NCBI RefSeq assembly: GCF_044457565.1
Contig: NZ_JBITGZ010000004.1
Location: forward strand, 1-64,000
Direction of reading: 5' to 3'
Length of the DNA stretch: 64,000 bases
From: Kitasatospora sp044457565
GTDB taxonomy: Bacteria > Actinomycetota > Actinomycetes > Streptomycetales > Streptomycetaceae
Shown here: one piece after another, positions 7,431 through 16,431 of the stretch
Layout: each line of letters begins with the position of its first letter
How positions within the stretch are numbered: position 1 is the stretch's first letter
The notes under the pieces: generated by a model
What the model saw: the letters and a program-made list of their open reading frames with translations, nothing else
Told to the model about the DNA's origin: nothing
The model's database searches: none
Program-made: the position numbers and the translations under genes

Positions 7431-8225
7431 TCAGCCGGCCAGCCCGAGCAGCTCGGCGAGGTTCTCGCCCATGACCCGGTCACGCGCCGCGCGGTCCGGC
7501 ACCATCCGCTCGATCAGGACGCGGTTGCTGTACATGTCGGCGAACGGCGTGTTGGAGCCGAACAGGCAGCGCTCCGGGATCTCGGCGGCGGCCAGCCGCG
7601 GCGCCAGTGAGACGAACGACGAGGCCAGGTCGAGGTAGAGGTTGGGGATCTCCTTCACCAGCTCGATGGTCTCCAGCCAGTTCAGCCCGCCCAGGACGCC
7701 CACCACGACCGGCACCGACGGGAACCTGCGGGCCAGATCCGCCGTCACCCGGATGTCACCCGCGGTCTGCGGCGCGAAGCCGTGCACCAGCAGTGGCAGC
7801 GCCCGGGAGCCGACGGCCGCCTCGGCCACGGCACGGAAGACCGGCTCCAGCCCGGCCGCCTCGTCGGCGCCGAAGGTCAGCTCACCCACACCGGCGTAAC
7901 CCGGGTCCAGTACCTCCTGCTGAAGTGCCTTCACCGTGTCCTCGTACGGCAGGCCCACCGGGACCTTGCCGAAGGCCACGAAGCGCTCGCCCCCCTCGGC
8001 GAGGGCCTCGCGCAGCTCCGCGGAGGGCTTCTCACGGCCGTCGGCCTCGCCCTGGAGCACCCGGCCCAGCACCGACATCTCCTGCTTGAACGAGGCGATG
8101 TCCCCGGCCCGCTCGATGTGCGGAAGGGTGGACAGCAGGACGGTCCGGTCGATACCGGCCTCGTCCATGGCGGCGATCTGGGCCGACGTCGGCAGGATGA
8201 CGTGCTGGTGGCAGTCGAAGATCAT
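7431..8225 (-). CDS. Amidohydrolase-2-type TIM-barrel protein
   Basis: 264 aa, starting MIFDCHQHVILP with the HxH metal motif of the amidohydrolase superfamily. GVGELTFG, LLVHGFAPQT and a C-terminal LFGSNTPFAD follow in the order expected for the ACMSD/uronate-isomerase-like branch. In most members the last motif is GSD, with Asp binding metal; here it is GSN. The enzyme may therefore have altered or lost hydrolytic activity. It lies in the biosynthetic operon between the reductase and the toroid protein, and its substrate is unknown. Confidence 0.75.
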   Translation of the reverse strand: MIFDCHQHVILPTSAQIAAMDEAGIDRTVLLSTLPHIERAGDIASFKQEMSVLGRVLQGEADGREKPSAELREALAEGGERFVAFGKVPVGLPYEDTVKALQQEVLDPGYAGVGELTFGADEAAGLEPVFRAVAEAAVGSRALPLLVHGFAPQTAGDIRVTADLARRFPSVPVVVGVLGGLNWLETIELVKEIPNLYLDLASSFVSLAPRLAAAEIPERCLFGSNTPFADMYSNRVLIERMVPDRAARDRVMGENLAELLGLAG

Positions 8226-8383
8226 GATGGCTCCTCAGAAGGGACAGCTGGATCACACGGGTCACACGGATCACGCGGATCAGGTGGATCGGATGGGACG
8301 GGTGGAACTGATGGGACGGACAGGACGGACAGGACGGAGGAGGCCGGCCGGCAGGGCCGCCCGGCCGGGGCCCGCCGCCCGGC

Positions 8384-10585
8384 TCACGTCATGATCACGG
8401 CCCAGTACGGGTTGAGCTTGCCTTCCAACATGTGCAGCGCCTGGATGGCGATGAACCCCTCGTCCGTGGTCTCGGACGGCCCGCCGGGCAGCCGCCCGAA
8501 CCCGCCGTCCGAACTCTGCCGGGCCGCGATCCACGCACGGCACGCGGCGGCGTCGGCCGGCTCCGAACCCATCACGTAGAGCGAGGCGATGGCGTGGTAC
8601 GAGCCGACGAAGCTCTCCGGGCCCGACTCCCGGTACCGGAAGCCGCCCGCCTCGGTCTGCAGCCCGCGCAGCCAGGCCGTGGTCTCCGCCAGCCGCGGGG
8701 GCTCCAGCCCGAGCGCGATGAGCGTGTCGACGACGCGGAAGGTCGCGAAGGTGTCCGACGGGTGCCCGGGCTGGTTGCCGTAGCCCCCGTCCGCGTTCTG
8801 GCAGCTGACCAGGTAGGAGACGAGGTCGCTCTCCCGGGCCGGCCGCCGCCCGAGGGCGAGCAGCGCCAGGGTGGCGAGGTTGGAGTGCCAGGCGTCGCCC
8901 GGGTAGCCGGGGGCGTTGCCGAACGCACCCTCGGTGTGCTGGCAGGCCTGGAGGAAGGCGACGCACTGCTCGGTGTCGTACCCCTCACCGCCGAGAACGG
9001 CGGCGGTCAACACGGCGCAGTAGGTGGTGAACGCCTCGGAGAGCAGGCCGGGCTGCTCCCCGAAGCCACCGTCCGGGTTCTGGGTGGCGTAGATGCCGGT
9101 GAGCACCCCCTCCCGGTTGGGGACCGGTTCGTTGAGCGCCATCAGGTCGGAGACCACGTGCAGCACCGAGAAGGTCTGCGCGGTGGCGTCCGAGCGCAGG
9201 CCCATCGGGGCGCGGTAGGGGGTCAGCCCGTAGCCGAGGCCGGAGGCGGTGGAGCGCAGCCAGGCCAGGTAGGCGGGCAGGTCGATGATCCCCTCGGAGA
9301 GCGGCTCCCGGGATACGTAGCTGAGGTCGTGCTCGATGGGCCGGGCCTTCAGCTCGGCCACCGCGGCGGGGGCGGCGGGAGCGGGCTGCTCGCGGTCGCC
9401 CAGCGCCAGCAGGGCCAGCAGCTGGGTCTCCGCGTGCTTCTCGTGGAACGGGACGTAGGCCGTGTTGCCGACCGAGAAGGCCCCGGCCGAGCGCGGCGGC
9501 ACCATCACATGGCGGGCCAGCGGGACGGTCGGGTCGACCGGCGTGGAGAACCAGCTGCCCTGCCCCTGGAAGACGCCGCCGACCGCCGTGTCCGTGTAGC
9601 GCCGCAGCTCAGCCTCGGCGAGTGCCGACAGCTCCTTGGCCTGCACGTCGTCCGCCAGCGCGGCCACCCGGTCGGCGGCCAGGACGAGCAGTGCGTGATC
9701 ACCCATCAGCTTGGCGGGGAAGGGCGAGTCCGGCCGGCCGTACTGCGCCGTCAGCGCGTCAACCCGCGGCTGGGAGTTGGCGTCCGCGCGGTCCCAGAAG
9801 CCGCGGCCCCGGGTGTGCCGGTGGGCGGCGACGTGGTGCAGGGCCTTGCGGGCGTGGTCGATGGCCGGGCCGCCCGCCACGTCCCCGGCCGGGCCGCGCT
9901 CGTGCAGGTCGGCCCAGGCCAGGGCGGCGAGCGCGCTGGCGCGCAGCCGGTAGCCGTGGAAGGTGTCCACCTCGCCCCGCGCGGTGAGCGCGGCGAACGC
10001 GCCGTCGGCGGACTCGAACCGCGCCAACTGGCGGGCGGCGGCGTCGAGGAAGGTGTCCCAGAAGCCGCTGCCGTCGTGCACGGCGCCGGCCGCCAGGGTC
10101 AGCACCGCGACCTGGCCGAGCAGGCTCGCGCCGTCCAGCACCGTGACGCCGTCCCGGTGGAAGCGGGCCGGCCAGCTCTCGGCGAGGACCGCCTCGGCCA
10201 GCGGGCGCAGCCCGGCCCGGGCCTGCCCGGTCAGCTCGGCGTCCTCCAGCAGGGTGCCGGCGCGGTGGTACGCCCACCAGGCGAGGGCCTGCGCCCCGGG
10301 GGTGCGGACGTCGCCGACCGGGTGCGGGGTGCCGGTGACGTCCAGGAGCTCGTGGAAGCCTGCGGCCTGCTGGTCGGCGAAGCCGCGCAGGGCCTCCAGC
10401 AGGGCGCGGGTGAGCGCGGCGTCACCGGCCTGCGGCACGGCCAGTAGGGCGAGGGCGGCGTCGCGCAGGGTGCGGTCCGGGGTGACCACGTCGCCGGCGT
10501 CCCGGCCGAGGACGGCGGCTGTGCGGTGGCCGTCGTCGAGGAAGTTGTCGGTGAAGAACGTGCGCAGGGACGGGGGGTGTGTCAT
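8384..10585 (-). CDS. Large prenyltransferase/squalene-oxidase-repeat (helical toroid) protein
   Basis: 733 aa with GGAG five bases before the ATG. The C-terminal half (from about residue 430) has at least four alpha/alpha repeats with the signature N/DGGFG or DGGYG followed by P-G-P-S, e.g. ATQNPDGGFGEQPGLLSEAF and SCQNADGGYGNQPGHPSDTF, as in protein-prenyltransferase beta subunits and squalene cyclases. The N-terminal half is also helical and may form a second toroid. I find no DxDD, DCTAE or DDxxD motif, so it is not an ordinary class I or II terpene cyclase. It is co-directional with the chorismate-lyase-like, glycosyltransferase and sugar genes. The function is unknown; cyclisation or group transfer within the pathway is possible. 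Confidence 0.75.
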   Translation of the reverse strand: MTHPPSLRTFFTDNFLDDGHRTAAVLGRDAGDVVTPDRTLRDAALALLAVPQAGDAALTRALLEALRGFADQQAAGFHELLDVTGTPHPVGDVRTPGAQALAWWAYHRAGTLLEDAELTGQARAGLRPLAEAVLAESWPARFHRDGVTVLDGASLLGQVAVLTLAAGAVHDGSGFWDTFLDAAARQLARFESADGAFAALTARGEVDTFHGYRLRASALAALAWADLHERGPAGDVAGGPAIDHARKALHHVAAHRHTRGRGFWDRADANSQPRVDALTAQYGRPDSPFPAKLMGDHALLVLAADRVAALADDVQAKELSALAEAELRRYTDTAVGGVFQGQGSWFSTPVDPTVPLARHVMVPPRSAGAFSVGNTAYVPFHEKHAETQLLALLALGDREQPAPAAPAAVAELKARPIEHDLSYVSREPLSEGIIDLPAYLAWLRSTASGLGYGLTPYRAPMGLRSDATAQTFSVLHVVSDLMALNEPVPNREGVLTGIYATQNPDGGFGEQPGLLSEAFTTYCAVLTAAVLGGEGYDTEQCVAFLQACQHTEGAFGNAPGYPGDAWHSNLATLALLALGRRPARESDLVSYLVSCQNADGGYGNQPGHPSDTFATFRVVDTLIALGLEPPRLAETTAWLRGLQTEAGGFRYRESGPESFVGSYHAIASLYVMGSEPADAAACRAWIAARQSSDGGFGRLPGGPSETTDEGFIAIQALHMLEGKLNPYWAVIMT

Positions 10586-10691
10586 CGGGACTCCATGGTG
10601 ATCCGGGATTTCGGTGGTCGTGGGTACGCCGCAGTAGAGGTCGCTGCTACTGGAGCTGTTGGTGTTGGTGTTGCTCGCGCGCTCGCGGCGG

Positions 10692-11264
10692 TCAGCGGGC
10701 GGCCGCGTGGGCCGGGCCAGCCGCCGCCGTCGGGGCCGGTCGCGGGTGGACGCCCTGGCGCGGCGCCGGCACGTAGCAGGGGTTGAAGACCTCGTGCACG
10801 TACAGGCGCCCGCCGTCCTCGCAGTGGATGAGGTACTCCTTGTACGCGCACGGCTCCCCCTCGCCGTCCTCGTGCGCCCACCAGGTGGTGCCGCTGGAGA
10901 GGAGGGAACGGTGCTGCAGGGTGTGGGCGTCGCGCAGCCGGCGGCCCAGCGGGACGGTGTCCTCGGACGTCCCGGACCAGCCGCGCGGGGGAGCGGTGAA
11001 GACGACCGTGTTCCGGCTCACCACCTCCCCGGTGACGGTGACGAGCGCCGAGGCGCGGTCGACCACCCGGTGCTCGGGGTCGAGCCCCAGGGCCGCCAGG
11101 GCACGCGGGGGTGCCTCGGCCGCGGTGACGGTGCGCTGGGCGGCCACCCGGACCGTCAGCCGGCGGTCGAGCAGTGATTCGAGCAGGAGCGTGGTGGATC
11201 CGTCGCTCGCCAGCAGCATCCGGGTCGCCCCGGAGAGGTCGGCGGCGATCGAGAGCGGAGTCAT
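10692..11264 (-). CDS. Chorismate-pyruvate-lyase-like (DUF98) protein
   Basis: 190 aa from the ATG at 11264, eight bases after the glycosyltransferase stop codon. The text RMLLASDGSTTLLLESLLDR, VVDRASALVTVTGEVVSRNT and LLSSGTTWWAHE resembles the DUF98/UbiC-type fold, in which the product-binding pocket is formed after an L-SDGS-T-LE motif. Mycobacterial Rv2949c of this family releases pyruvate from chorismate to give 4-hydroxybenzoate. If the assignment holds, it supplies an aromatic acid to the pathway. Similarity is at motif level and the catalytic residues were not checked. Confidence 0.55.
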   Translation of the reverse strand: MTPLSIAADLSGATRMLLASDGSTTLLLESLLDRRLTVRVAAQRTVTAAEAPPRALAALGLDPEHRVVDRASALVTVTGEVVSRNTVVFTAPPRGWSGTSEDTVPLGRRLRDAHTLQHRSLLSSGTTWWAHEDGEGEPCAYKEYLIHCEDGGRLYVHEVFNPCYVPAPRQGVHPRPAPTAAAGPAHAAAR

Positions 11265-11272
11265 GTTCGCTC

Positions 11273-12544
11273 TCACCGACCACCGCGGTGACCGGCGGCG
11301 GCGCCGCCCGCCGTCGCGCTGCGGGCCGCGGCCGCCAGCAGGTGCCGGGCGGCGAGGGCCGTACCGGCGCCGTCCGGGGCCACCGCGAGCTGCGCCGGTG
11401 TGGCCTGCCCGCCGTCCGGCCGCTGCCCGAGCATCGGCGCCAGCGAACCGGCGAGCTCCTCGGCGCTCGGCGCGACGAAGGTGGGGAAGCCGAGCAGTTC
11501 GAGCCTGCGGGCGGCCTCGACCTCGTGGTATTCGCTGAGGCTGCCCAGCACGAAGACGGTCGGGATCCGCATGGCGGCGACCTCGGTCACGGTGATCCAC
11601 CCCGGCGCGGAGAGCAGGACGTCGGCCTCCTGGAGCAGGGGCATCCAGTCCGGCAGGTAGTCCAGCTGGATCACCTCCTCGGGAGCGTCGACCTGCTCCC
11701 GCCCGAGCAGGACGAACCGCAGGTCCGGCCGGGTCTCGCGGAGGATCCGGTACGCCTCCAGGTAGCAGTCGATGACCCGCTGCTTGTTCTCCAGGAACAT
11801 CGTGGTGCCGCCGACCGAGCCGACCATCAGGGGACCGGCCGGGATCCCGAGCTCGGCCCGGATCTCGGCGCCGTCGCGCCGCTCCGGGAAGCGGCGCACC
11901 ATCGGGCCGGTGAACACCGCGTGGCCGCCCTCGCCGAGGGCGCGGGCCACCGGCGTGCCCTCGTCGAGTTCCCCGACCGGCGGCTTGTCGGTGAGGACCA
12001 CCTCGGCGCTGTTCACGATCCACTCGAAGCAGGCGTGCAGCGCGCCGCGGCCGCGCCGCAGGTCCTCCTTGTCGATGTCGAACCCGCCGGCGACGAGGGT
12101 CTCGTCGTCGAGCTGGCACAGCGTGAAGTCGTACCGCTCGGTGACCAGGGCGTGCGGGGTGCCCAGGATGCTCGCGGCCATGCTGGCGGACATGTTGTAG
12201 TCGCTGACCACCAGGTCGGGGCGGTGCTCCTGGATCAGGGCCAGGTAGTGCAGGATGCGCTCGCCGTTGACGAACGCGGGGGCGAGATAGCCGCCGATGT
12301 AGCCGGGCCAGTCCATTCGCCGGCCCAGGTTGCTTCTGGTGGCGTAGTCCACCGGCTTGCCGCCGGCCAGGTCCACCACCTTGACGCCGGCCTGGGTGAA
12401 CAGCGGGGTGAACGTGGACTGCAGGGAGGCGAGGAGCACCGTGAGTTCGGCGTCCGGTTGCTGGGCGAGGATCTCCCGCGCCAGGGCGAGCACCCGCATG
12501 TTGTGTCCCGAGCCGGTGGCGGCGGGAGCGAGGAGGATCTTCAT
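11273..12544 (-). CDS. GT-B glycosyltransferase (MurG/MGT-like)
   Basis: 423 aa if started at the ATG at 12544, which has AGGA eight bases upstream; an ATG at 12574 has no ribosome binding site. It opens MKILLAPAATGSGHNMRVLA, the glycine-rich N-terminal motif of GT-B enzymes. The C-terminal donor domain shows MVGSVGGTTMFLE, LRFVLLGREQ, QLDYLPDWMPLLQEADVLLS and a final EYHEVEAARRLELLG. Enzymes of this kind move NDP-activated sugars onto small acceptors. With rmlA and rmlB adjacent, a dTDP-6-deoxyhexose donor is the natural inference. Confidence 0.8.
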   Translation of the reverse strand: MKILLAPAATGSGHNMRVLALAREILAQQPDAELTVLLASLQSTFTPLFTQAGVKVVDLAGGKPVDYATRSNLGRRMDWPGYIGGYLAPAFVNGERILHYLALIQEHRPDLVVSDYNMSASMAASILGTPHALVTERYDFTLCQLDDETLVAGGFDIDKEDLRRGRGALHACFEWIVNSAEVVLTDKPPVGELDEGTPVARALGEGGHAVFTGPMVRRFPERRDGAEIRAELGIPAGPLMVGSVGGTTMFLENKQRVIDCYLEAYRILRETRPDLRFVLLGREQVDAPEEVIQLDYLPDWMPLLQEADVLLSAPGWITVTEVAAMRIPTVFVLGSLSEYHEVEAARRLELLGFPTFVAPSAEELAGSLAPMLGQRPDGGQATPAQLAVAPDGAGTALAARHLLAAAARSATAGGAAAGHRGGR

Positions 12545-12668
12545 CCGCGTCATCCTGATTCGATCGTCGTTCATGAGTACTGGCTGGTTCGTTGCGCGAC
12601 CCGTCGCAGCCCGCGGTGCGGTGCCGGCGGTCCGGCTGCGGGCGGTGCCCGGCCGTCAGGGGCGCTCG

Positions 12669-13712
12669 CTACGCCGTCGTGGCGAGGGTGGTGCGGCCGG
12701 GCAGGACACCGGCGGTGGTGTGGCCGGCCGGCACGTCGGCGACCACGACGGCCCCGTCGGTGACGACCGCCCCGTCCCCGATCCGGCAGGGGCCGACGAT
12801 CGTCACGCCCCGGCCGATCCGGACCCGGGCGCCGACGCTCACCGTCCCCACCCGCCACGGCAGGGAGCGGCGGTTCAGGTCGTGGCCGCTGGAGAGGATC
12901 TGGACGTCCGGCCCGATGACGGTCCCGGCGCCGATGCCGATCCCGCCGCCGGCCTCCAGGATCGCCCGCTCACCGATCCGTACGCCGTCACCGATCCGTA
13001 CGCCGCCCAGCGGTGAGGGCCCGTCCGGGCGGCCCAGCGCGATGAGCCCGGCGCCGATGACCACGCTGCGGCCGCCGGAGAACTCCGCGTCGGGCAGGCC
13101 GTCCGGACCCACCCGCCAGCCGTCGGGCAGCACCGCCGGGCGCGGGGCGCGACCCCGGACGATGGACACCACCGGGGCGATGTCCGGCAGCCCGTCCTCG
13201 ACCGGCTCCCGGCGGCGCAGGATGCGCGCCGGGGCGCCCACCACGATGGCGTCGCGCGGAACGTCCGAGGTGACGTGCGCGCCGGCGGCCACCACGGCCC
13301 CGTCGCCCACCCGGACACCCGGGGCGACCACCGCCCGGGCCGCGACCCAGGCGCCGCGCCCGATGACCGTACGGGCGGCTCCCGGCTCACCGATCCGCGC
13401 CAGCGAGGCGATGAGCGTGCCCGCGCCGATCCGGGCGGCGAAGACCTGGCTGCGGAAGCCGACGAACACGCCGGGACCGAGGTCGCTGTCGGTGACCGTG
13501 ACGCCCCGTCTGATCCAGCTGCCCGGGCCCACCCTGGACGCGATCGCCCGGGCGGTGGACTCGATCAGCGGCGGGATCCCGCCCTGCGGTGCGGCGCCGG
13601 CCGGCGGCGGGGCACCGTCGTCGGCGGTGTGCGAGGCGGCGGTGTGCGAGGCGGCGGACGGATTCGACGGGTGCGAGGTGTACGGCGGGTGCGGCGGGTT
13701 CGGCAGGCTCAT
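12669..13712 (-). CDS. Two-domain left-handed beta-helix acyltransferase-like protein
   Basis: 347 aa with two separate blocks of hexapeptide repeats. The first is about residues 60-165 (VTVTDSDLGPGVFVGFRSQV, then VGDGAVVAAGAHVTSDVPRD and VVGAPARILRR). The second is about 215-345 (VRIGDGVRIGERAILEAGGG, VTIVGPCRIGDGAVVTDGAV). Each resembles a serine/maltose acetyltransferase-type beta helix, so this is a tandem duplication within one chain. A histidine in SSGHDLNRR is a candidate catalytic base in the second domain. A sugar O- or N-acyl transfer in the cluster is likely but unproven. Confidence 0.75.
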   Translation of the reverse strand: MSLPNPPHPPYTSHPSNPSAASHTAASHTADDGAPPPAGAAPQGGIPPLIESTARAIASRVGPGSWIRRGVTVTDSDLGPGVFVGFRSQVFAARIGAGTLIASLARIGEPGAARTVIGRGAWVAARAVVAPGVRVGDGAVVAAGAHVTSDVPRDAIVVGAPARILRRREPVEDGLPDIAPVVSIVRGRAPRPAVLPDGWRVGPDGLPDAEFSGGRSVVIGAGLIALGRPDGPSPLGGVRIGDGVRIGERAILEAGGGIGIGAGTVIGPDVQILSSGHDLNRRSLPWRVGTVSVGARVRIGRGVTIVGPCRIGDGAVVTDGAVVVADVPAGHTTAGVLPGRTTLATTA

Positions 13713-13763
13713 GCGGTTCTCCAGGAATTCGGCTCAACTGCGCTGCGACGAAGGGCAGTCGGG

Positions 13764-14633
13764 TCAGGCGCTCGCGAGCTCCATCACATAGCGCCCGTAG
13801 CTCGACGAGTCGGACAACTCCTTGCCGATGAGCATGAGTTGCTCCCGGTCGATGAAGCCCATCCGGTACGCCACCTCCTCCAGGCAGGAGATCCGGATGC
13901 CCTGGCGCTTCTCCAGGAGCTGGACGAACATCGACGCCTCCAGCAGGCTGTCGTGCGTGCCCGTGTCGAACCAGGCGGAGCCGCGGCCGAGGTTGACCAG
14001 CCGGGCCCGGCCCTCCCGGGCGAAGGTGAGGTTGAGATCGGTGATCTCCAACTCGCCCCGGGGCGAGGGGGCCAGCCCGGCCGCCCGGTCGACGGCCTCG
14101 TTGTCGTACATGTACAGGCCGGTCACCGCCAGGTTGGACTTCGGCCGGCTGGGCTTCTCCTCCAGGCTGAGGATGTTGCCCGCCTCGTCCGTCTCCGCGA
14201 CGCCGTACCGCTCGGGATCACTGACCGGGTAGCCGAACAGCGTGCAGCCGTCCAGGCGTTCGGCCTCCTCGCGGAGCATGTCGGGCAGCCGGTGCCCGTA
14301 GAAGATGTTGTCGCCCAGCACCAGGCAGACGCTCTCGGAGCCGATGAACTCGCGGCTGATTAGCAGTGCCTGGGCGAGCCCCTTGGGCTCGTCCTGGACG
14401 GCGTACGCAAGGGTGATGCCGAGCTTGCTGCCGTCCCCCAGGAGCTCCCGGTAGATGCCCAGGTGGTTCGGCGTGGAGATGACGAGGATCTCCCGGATTC
14501 CCGCCTGCATCAGCACGGCGAGCGGGTAGTAGACCATCGGCTTGTCGTAGACGGGGAGCAACTGCTTGGAGTGGACGCTGGTCAGCGGCCGGAGCCGGGT
14601 GCCGGAGCCACCGGCGAGGATGATGCCGCGCAT
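13764..14633 (-). CDS. rmlA: Glucose-1-phosphate thymidylyltransferase
   Basis: 289 aa, full length for the family. It starts MRGIILAGGSGTRLRPLTSV with the nucleotidyltransferase signature and carries the SKQLLPVYDKPMVYYPL block. LGDNIFYGH, EEKPSRPKSNLAVTGLYMYD and the WFDTGTHDSLLEAS segment follow. The enzyme makes dTDP-glucose from dTTP and glucose-1-phosphate, the first step of deoxysugar synthesis. It lies 102 bp after rmlB in the same direction. No rmlC or rmlD is present here, so the sugar is completed by other enzymes. Confidence 0.95.
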   Translation of the reverse strand: MRGIILAGGSGTRLRPLTSVHSKQLLPVYDKPMVYYPLAVLMQAGIREILVISTPNHLGIYRELLGDGSKLGITLAYAVQDEPKGLAQALLISREFIGSESVCLVLGDNIFYGHRLPDMLREEAERLDGCTLFGYPVSDPERYGVAETDEAGNILSLEEKPSRPKSNLAVTGLYMYDNEAVDRAAGLAPSPRGELEITDLNLTFAREGRARLVNLGRGSAWFDTGTHDSLLEASMFVQLLEKRQGIRISCLEEVAYRMGFIDREQLMLIGKELSDSSSYGRYVMELASA

Positions 14634-14735
14634 GGTTTTCCTTCTGCTGAGAAGTCTTCGGCGGGCGTTGCCGTGCCGGGGCCGGTGTGGAGCGGCGTCA
14701 CGGCAGGGTCTTGTTTGAGGGCCGGGCGGGCGGCG

Positions 14736-15710
14736 TCAGGCCGCGCTCTCCAGCAGCGGCTGCCACCAGGACGCGTTCTCCCGGTACCAGGCGACCGTCT
14801 GCCGGATGCCCTCCTCGAAGCTGACCTGGGGCCGGTAGCCGAGCCGGCGCAGCTTGGAGTCGTCGAGCGAGTAACGGCGGTCGTGCCCCTTGCGGTCGGC
14901 CACCGCGCGGACCGAGCTCCAGTCCGCGCCGAACGCCTCCAGCAGGACGGAGGTGAGCTCCCGGTTGGTGAGCTCGCGGCCACCGCCGATGTTGTACACC
15001 TCGCCGGGCTCGCCCTTGGCGAGCACCAGGTCGATACCCCGGCAGTGGTCGTCGACGTGCAGCCAGTCCCGCACGTTCAGGCCGTCGCCGTACAGCGGCA
15101 CCGTGCCGCCGCGCATCAGCGAGGTGACGAACAGCGGAATGACCTTCTCGGGGAACTGGTACGGCCCGTAGTTGTTGCTGCACCGCGTGATGCTGACGTT
15201 CAGCCCGTGGGTCCGGGCGTACGAGCGCACCAGCAGGTCCGCTCCGGCCTTCGCGGCGGCGTACGGAGAGTTGGGTTCGAGCGGCCACTCCTCGGTCCAG
15301 GAGCCCTCCTCGATGGAGCCGTAGACCTCGTCCGTCGAGACGTGCACGAATCGTGGCGTCCCCTCCTGCTGCGCTGCCCGCAGCAGGTTGTGGGTCCCGA
15401 CGATGTTGGTGTGTACGAACTCGGTGGAGTTCCCGATCGAGCGGTCCACGTGGGATTCGGCGGCGAAATTGACCACCGCGTCGACCTCGGACAGCAGTTT
15501 CGGCACCAGGGTCTCGTCCGCGATGTCCCCTCGGACGAAGCGCAGCCGGCTGTCGTCGGACACCGGAGCCAGATTCTCCAGGTTTCCGGCATAGGTCAGT
15601 TTGTCGAGCACGGTGACACCGGAGACCTCGGTGTCGAGCCCGCCGGTGAGCAGCCGACGGACGTAGTTGCTGCCGATGAAGCCGGCTCCGCCGGTCACCA
15701 GAACGTGCAT
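14736..15710 (-). CDS. rmlB: dTDP-glucose 4,6-dehydratase
   Basis: 324 aa from the ATG at 15710 (AAGGGG upstream). The Rossmann motif TGGAGFIGSN is at residues 6-15 and the dehydratase catalytic STDEVYG at 125-131. The Y150-xxx-K154 pair sits in SPYAAAKAGAD, and CSNNYGPYQFPEKVIP is in its usual place. It converts dTDP-glucose to dTDP-4-keto-6-deoxyglucose. With rmlA it gives the common precursor of 6-deoxyhexoses for the cluster's glycosyltransferase. Confidence 0.95.
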   Translation of the reverse strand: MHVLVTGGAGFIGSNYVRRLLTGGLDTEVSGVTVLDKLTYAGNLENLAPVSDDSRLRFVRGDIADETLVPKLLSEVDAVVNFAAESHVDRSIGNSTEFVHTNIVGTHNLLRAAQQEGTPRFVHVSTDEVYGSIEEGSWTEEWPLEPNSPYAAAKAGADLLVRSYARTHGLNVSITRCSNNYGPYQFPEKVIPLFVTSLMRGGTVPLYGDGLNVRDWLHVDDHCRGIDLVLAKGEPGEVYNIGGGRELTNRELTSVLLEAFGADWSSVRAVADRKGHDRRYSLDDSKLRRLGYRPQVSFEEGIRQTVAWYRENASWWQPLLESAA

Positions 15711-16002
15711 GGAAAGCCCCTTACTTCCTGTTGCTTCCTGGGGGTCGCGAAGAGAGCAGCGACAGGACCGCGAGCGATTGCGCAGGTCACCGCCGGTGCG
15801 GGCCGGGGCAGAGCCGGTGGCGCTGCGCCCGGTGATCCCCGGGCGGGGCACCGAGGTGCCCGGCCTGCCGGGGTTCCGGAGGGGAACGAGTCCGTCGGGC
15901 ACCGGCCACACTGCCGGTTCCGGCGGATCTCATGAGCTCGAACTCGGTGGCGGCCGTCCTACCGTGCGGACAGCCGGACCACGTTCGTGTGCTGCCGTCC
16001 GC

Positions 16003-16161
16003 TCAGCTGCCGTGTGGCGTCGAACGGACGGGAAGGCTTTGGCGGGCGAGCGGAACCACCGGCGCGGTGAAGGCCGCGCCCTCGATGATCCGTGGCTGAG
16101 TAGCCATGTCCCCCCGCTCGATCAGTCGCTCAAGGCGGATTCCATGACAACAGTCGAACAT
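16003..16161 (-). CDS. Small ORF, 52 aa, upstream of rmlB
   Basis: A reverse-strand ATG at 16161 is preceded by GGGGAGAA at ideal spacing. The peptide begins MFDCCHGIRLERLIERGD and continues with GAAFTAPVVPLARQSLPV near its end. There is a second in-frame ATG at 16107. It lies in the 600-bp leader in front of the rmlB-led operon. It could be a leader peptide, a small regulatory protein or, less likely, a ribosomal-peptide precursor; no modifying enzymes are recognisable. I know no family for it. The rest of 15711-16318 shows no gene. Confidence 0.35.
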   Translation of the reverse strand: MFDCCHGIRLERLIERGDMATQPRIIEGAAFTAPVVPLARQSLPVRSTPHGS

Positions 16162-16318
16162 TCTTCTCCCCTACCTCACACCTACCGTCTGCGTACCAAG
16201 CGTCGGTTGCTCCGGCCGCGCTGCGGACGTGCCGTGGGCTCAATGGGTGTGGGCTGGGCGTGGGCTGCCGGGCCGCCGGCCGGAAGGCGATCGCGGCGGT
16301 GGCCGGACAGCGCAAAAG

Positions 16319-16346
16319 CTCCAGGCGGCACGGTGGCCGCCTGGAG
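16319..16346 (-). terminator. Rho-independent terminator after the chorismate-mutase-like gene
   Basis: An 11-bp perfect stem, CTCCAGGCGGC with GCCGCCTGGAG, encloses a 6-base loop. Reading leftward it is followed by CTTTTGCG. It lies 85 bp beyond the stop at 16432 and separates that unit from the rmlB-led operon. Confidence 0.75.
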
Positions 16347-16431
16347 CGAGGTGGGATGGCCCCGGGCGCGACTGGGGCCTGGACAGGGCTCTCGGGCGTC
16401 GGGTCGGGCCTCGTCGGGCGTCGGTCGGGCT

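Noticed and set aside
16003..16161. Calling the 52-aa ORF a RiPP precursor
   Set aside because: No recognisable leader motif, and no radical SAM, LanB/C, YcaO or cyclase partner in the cluster.
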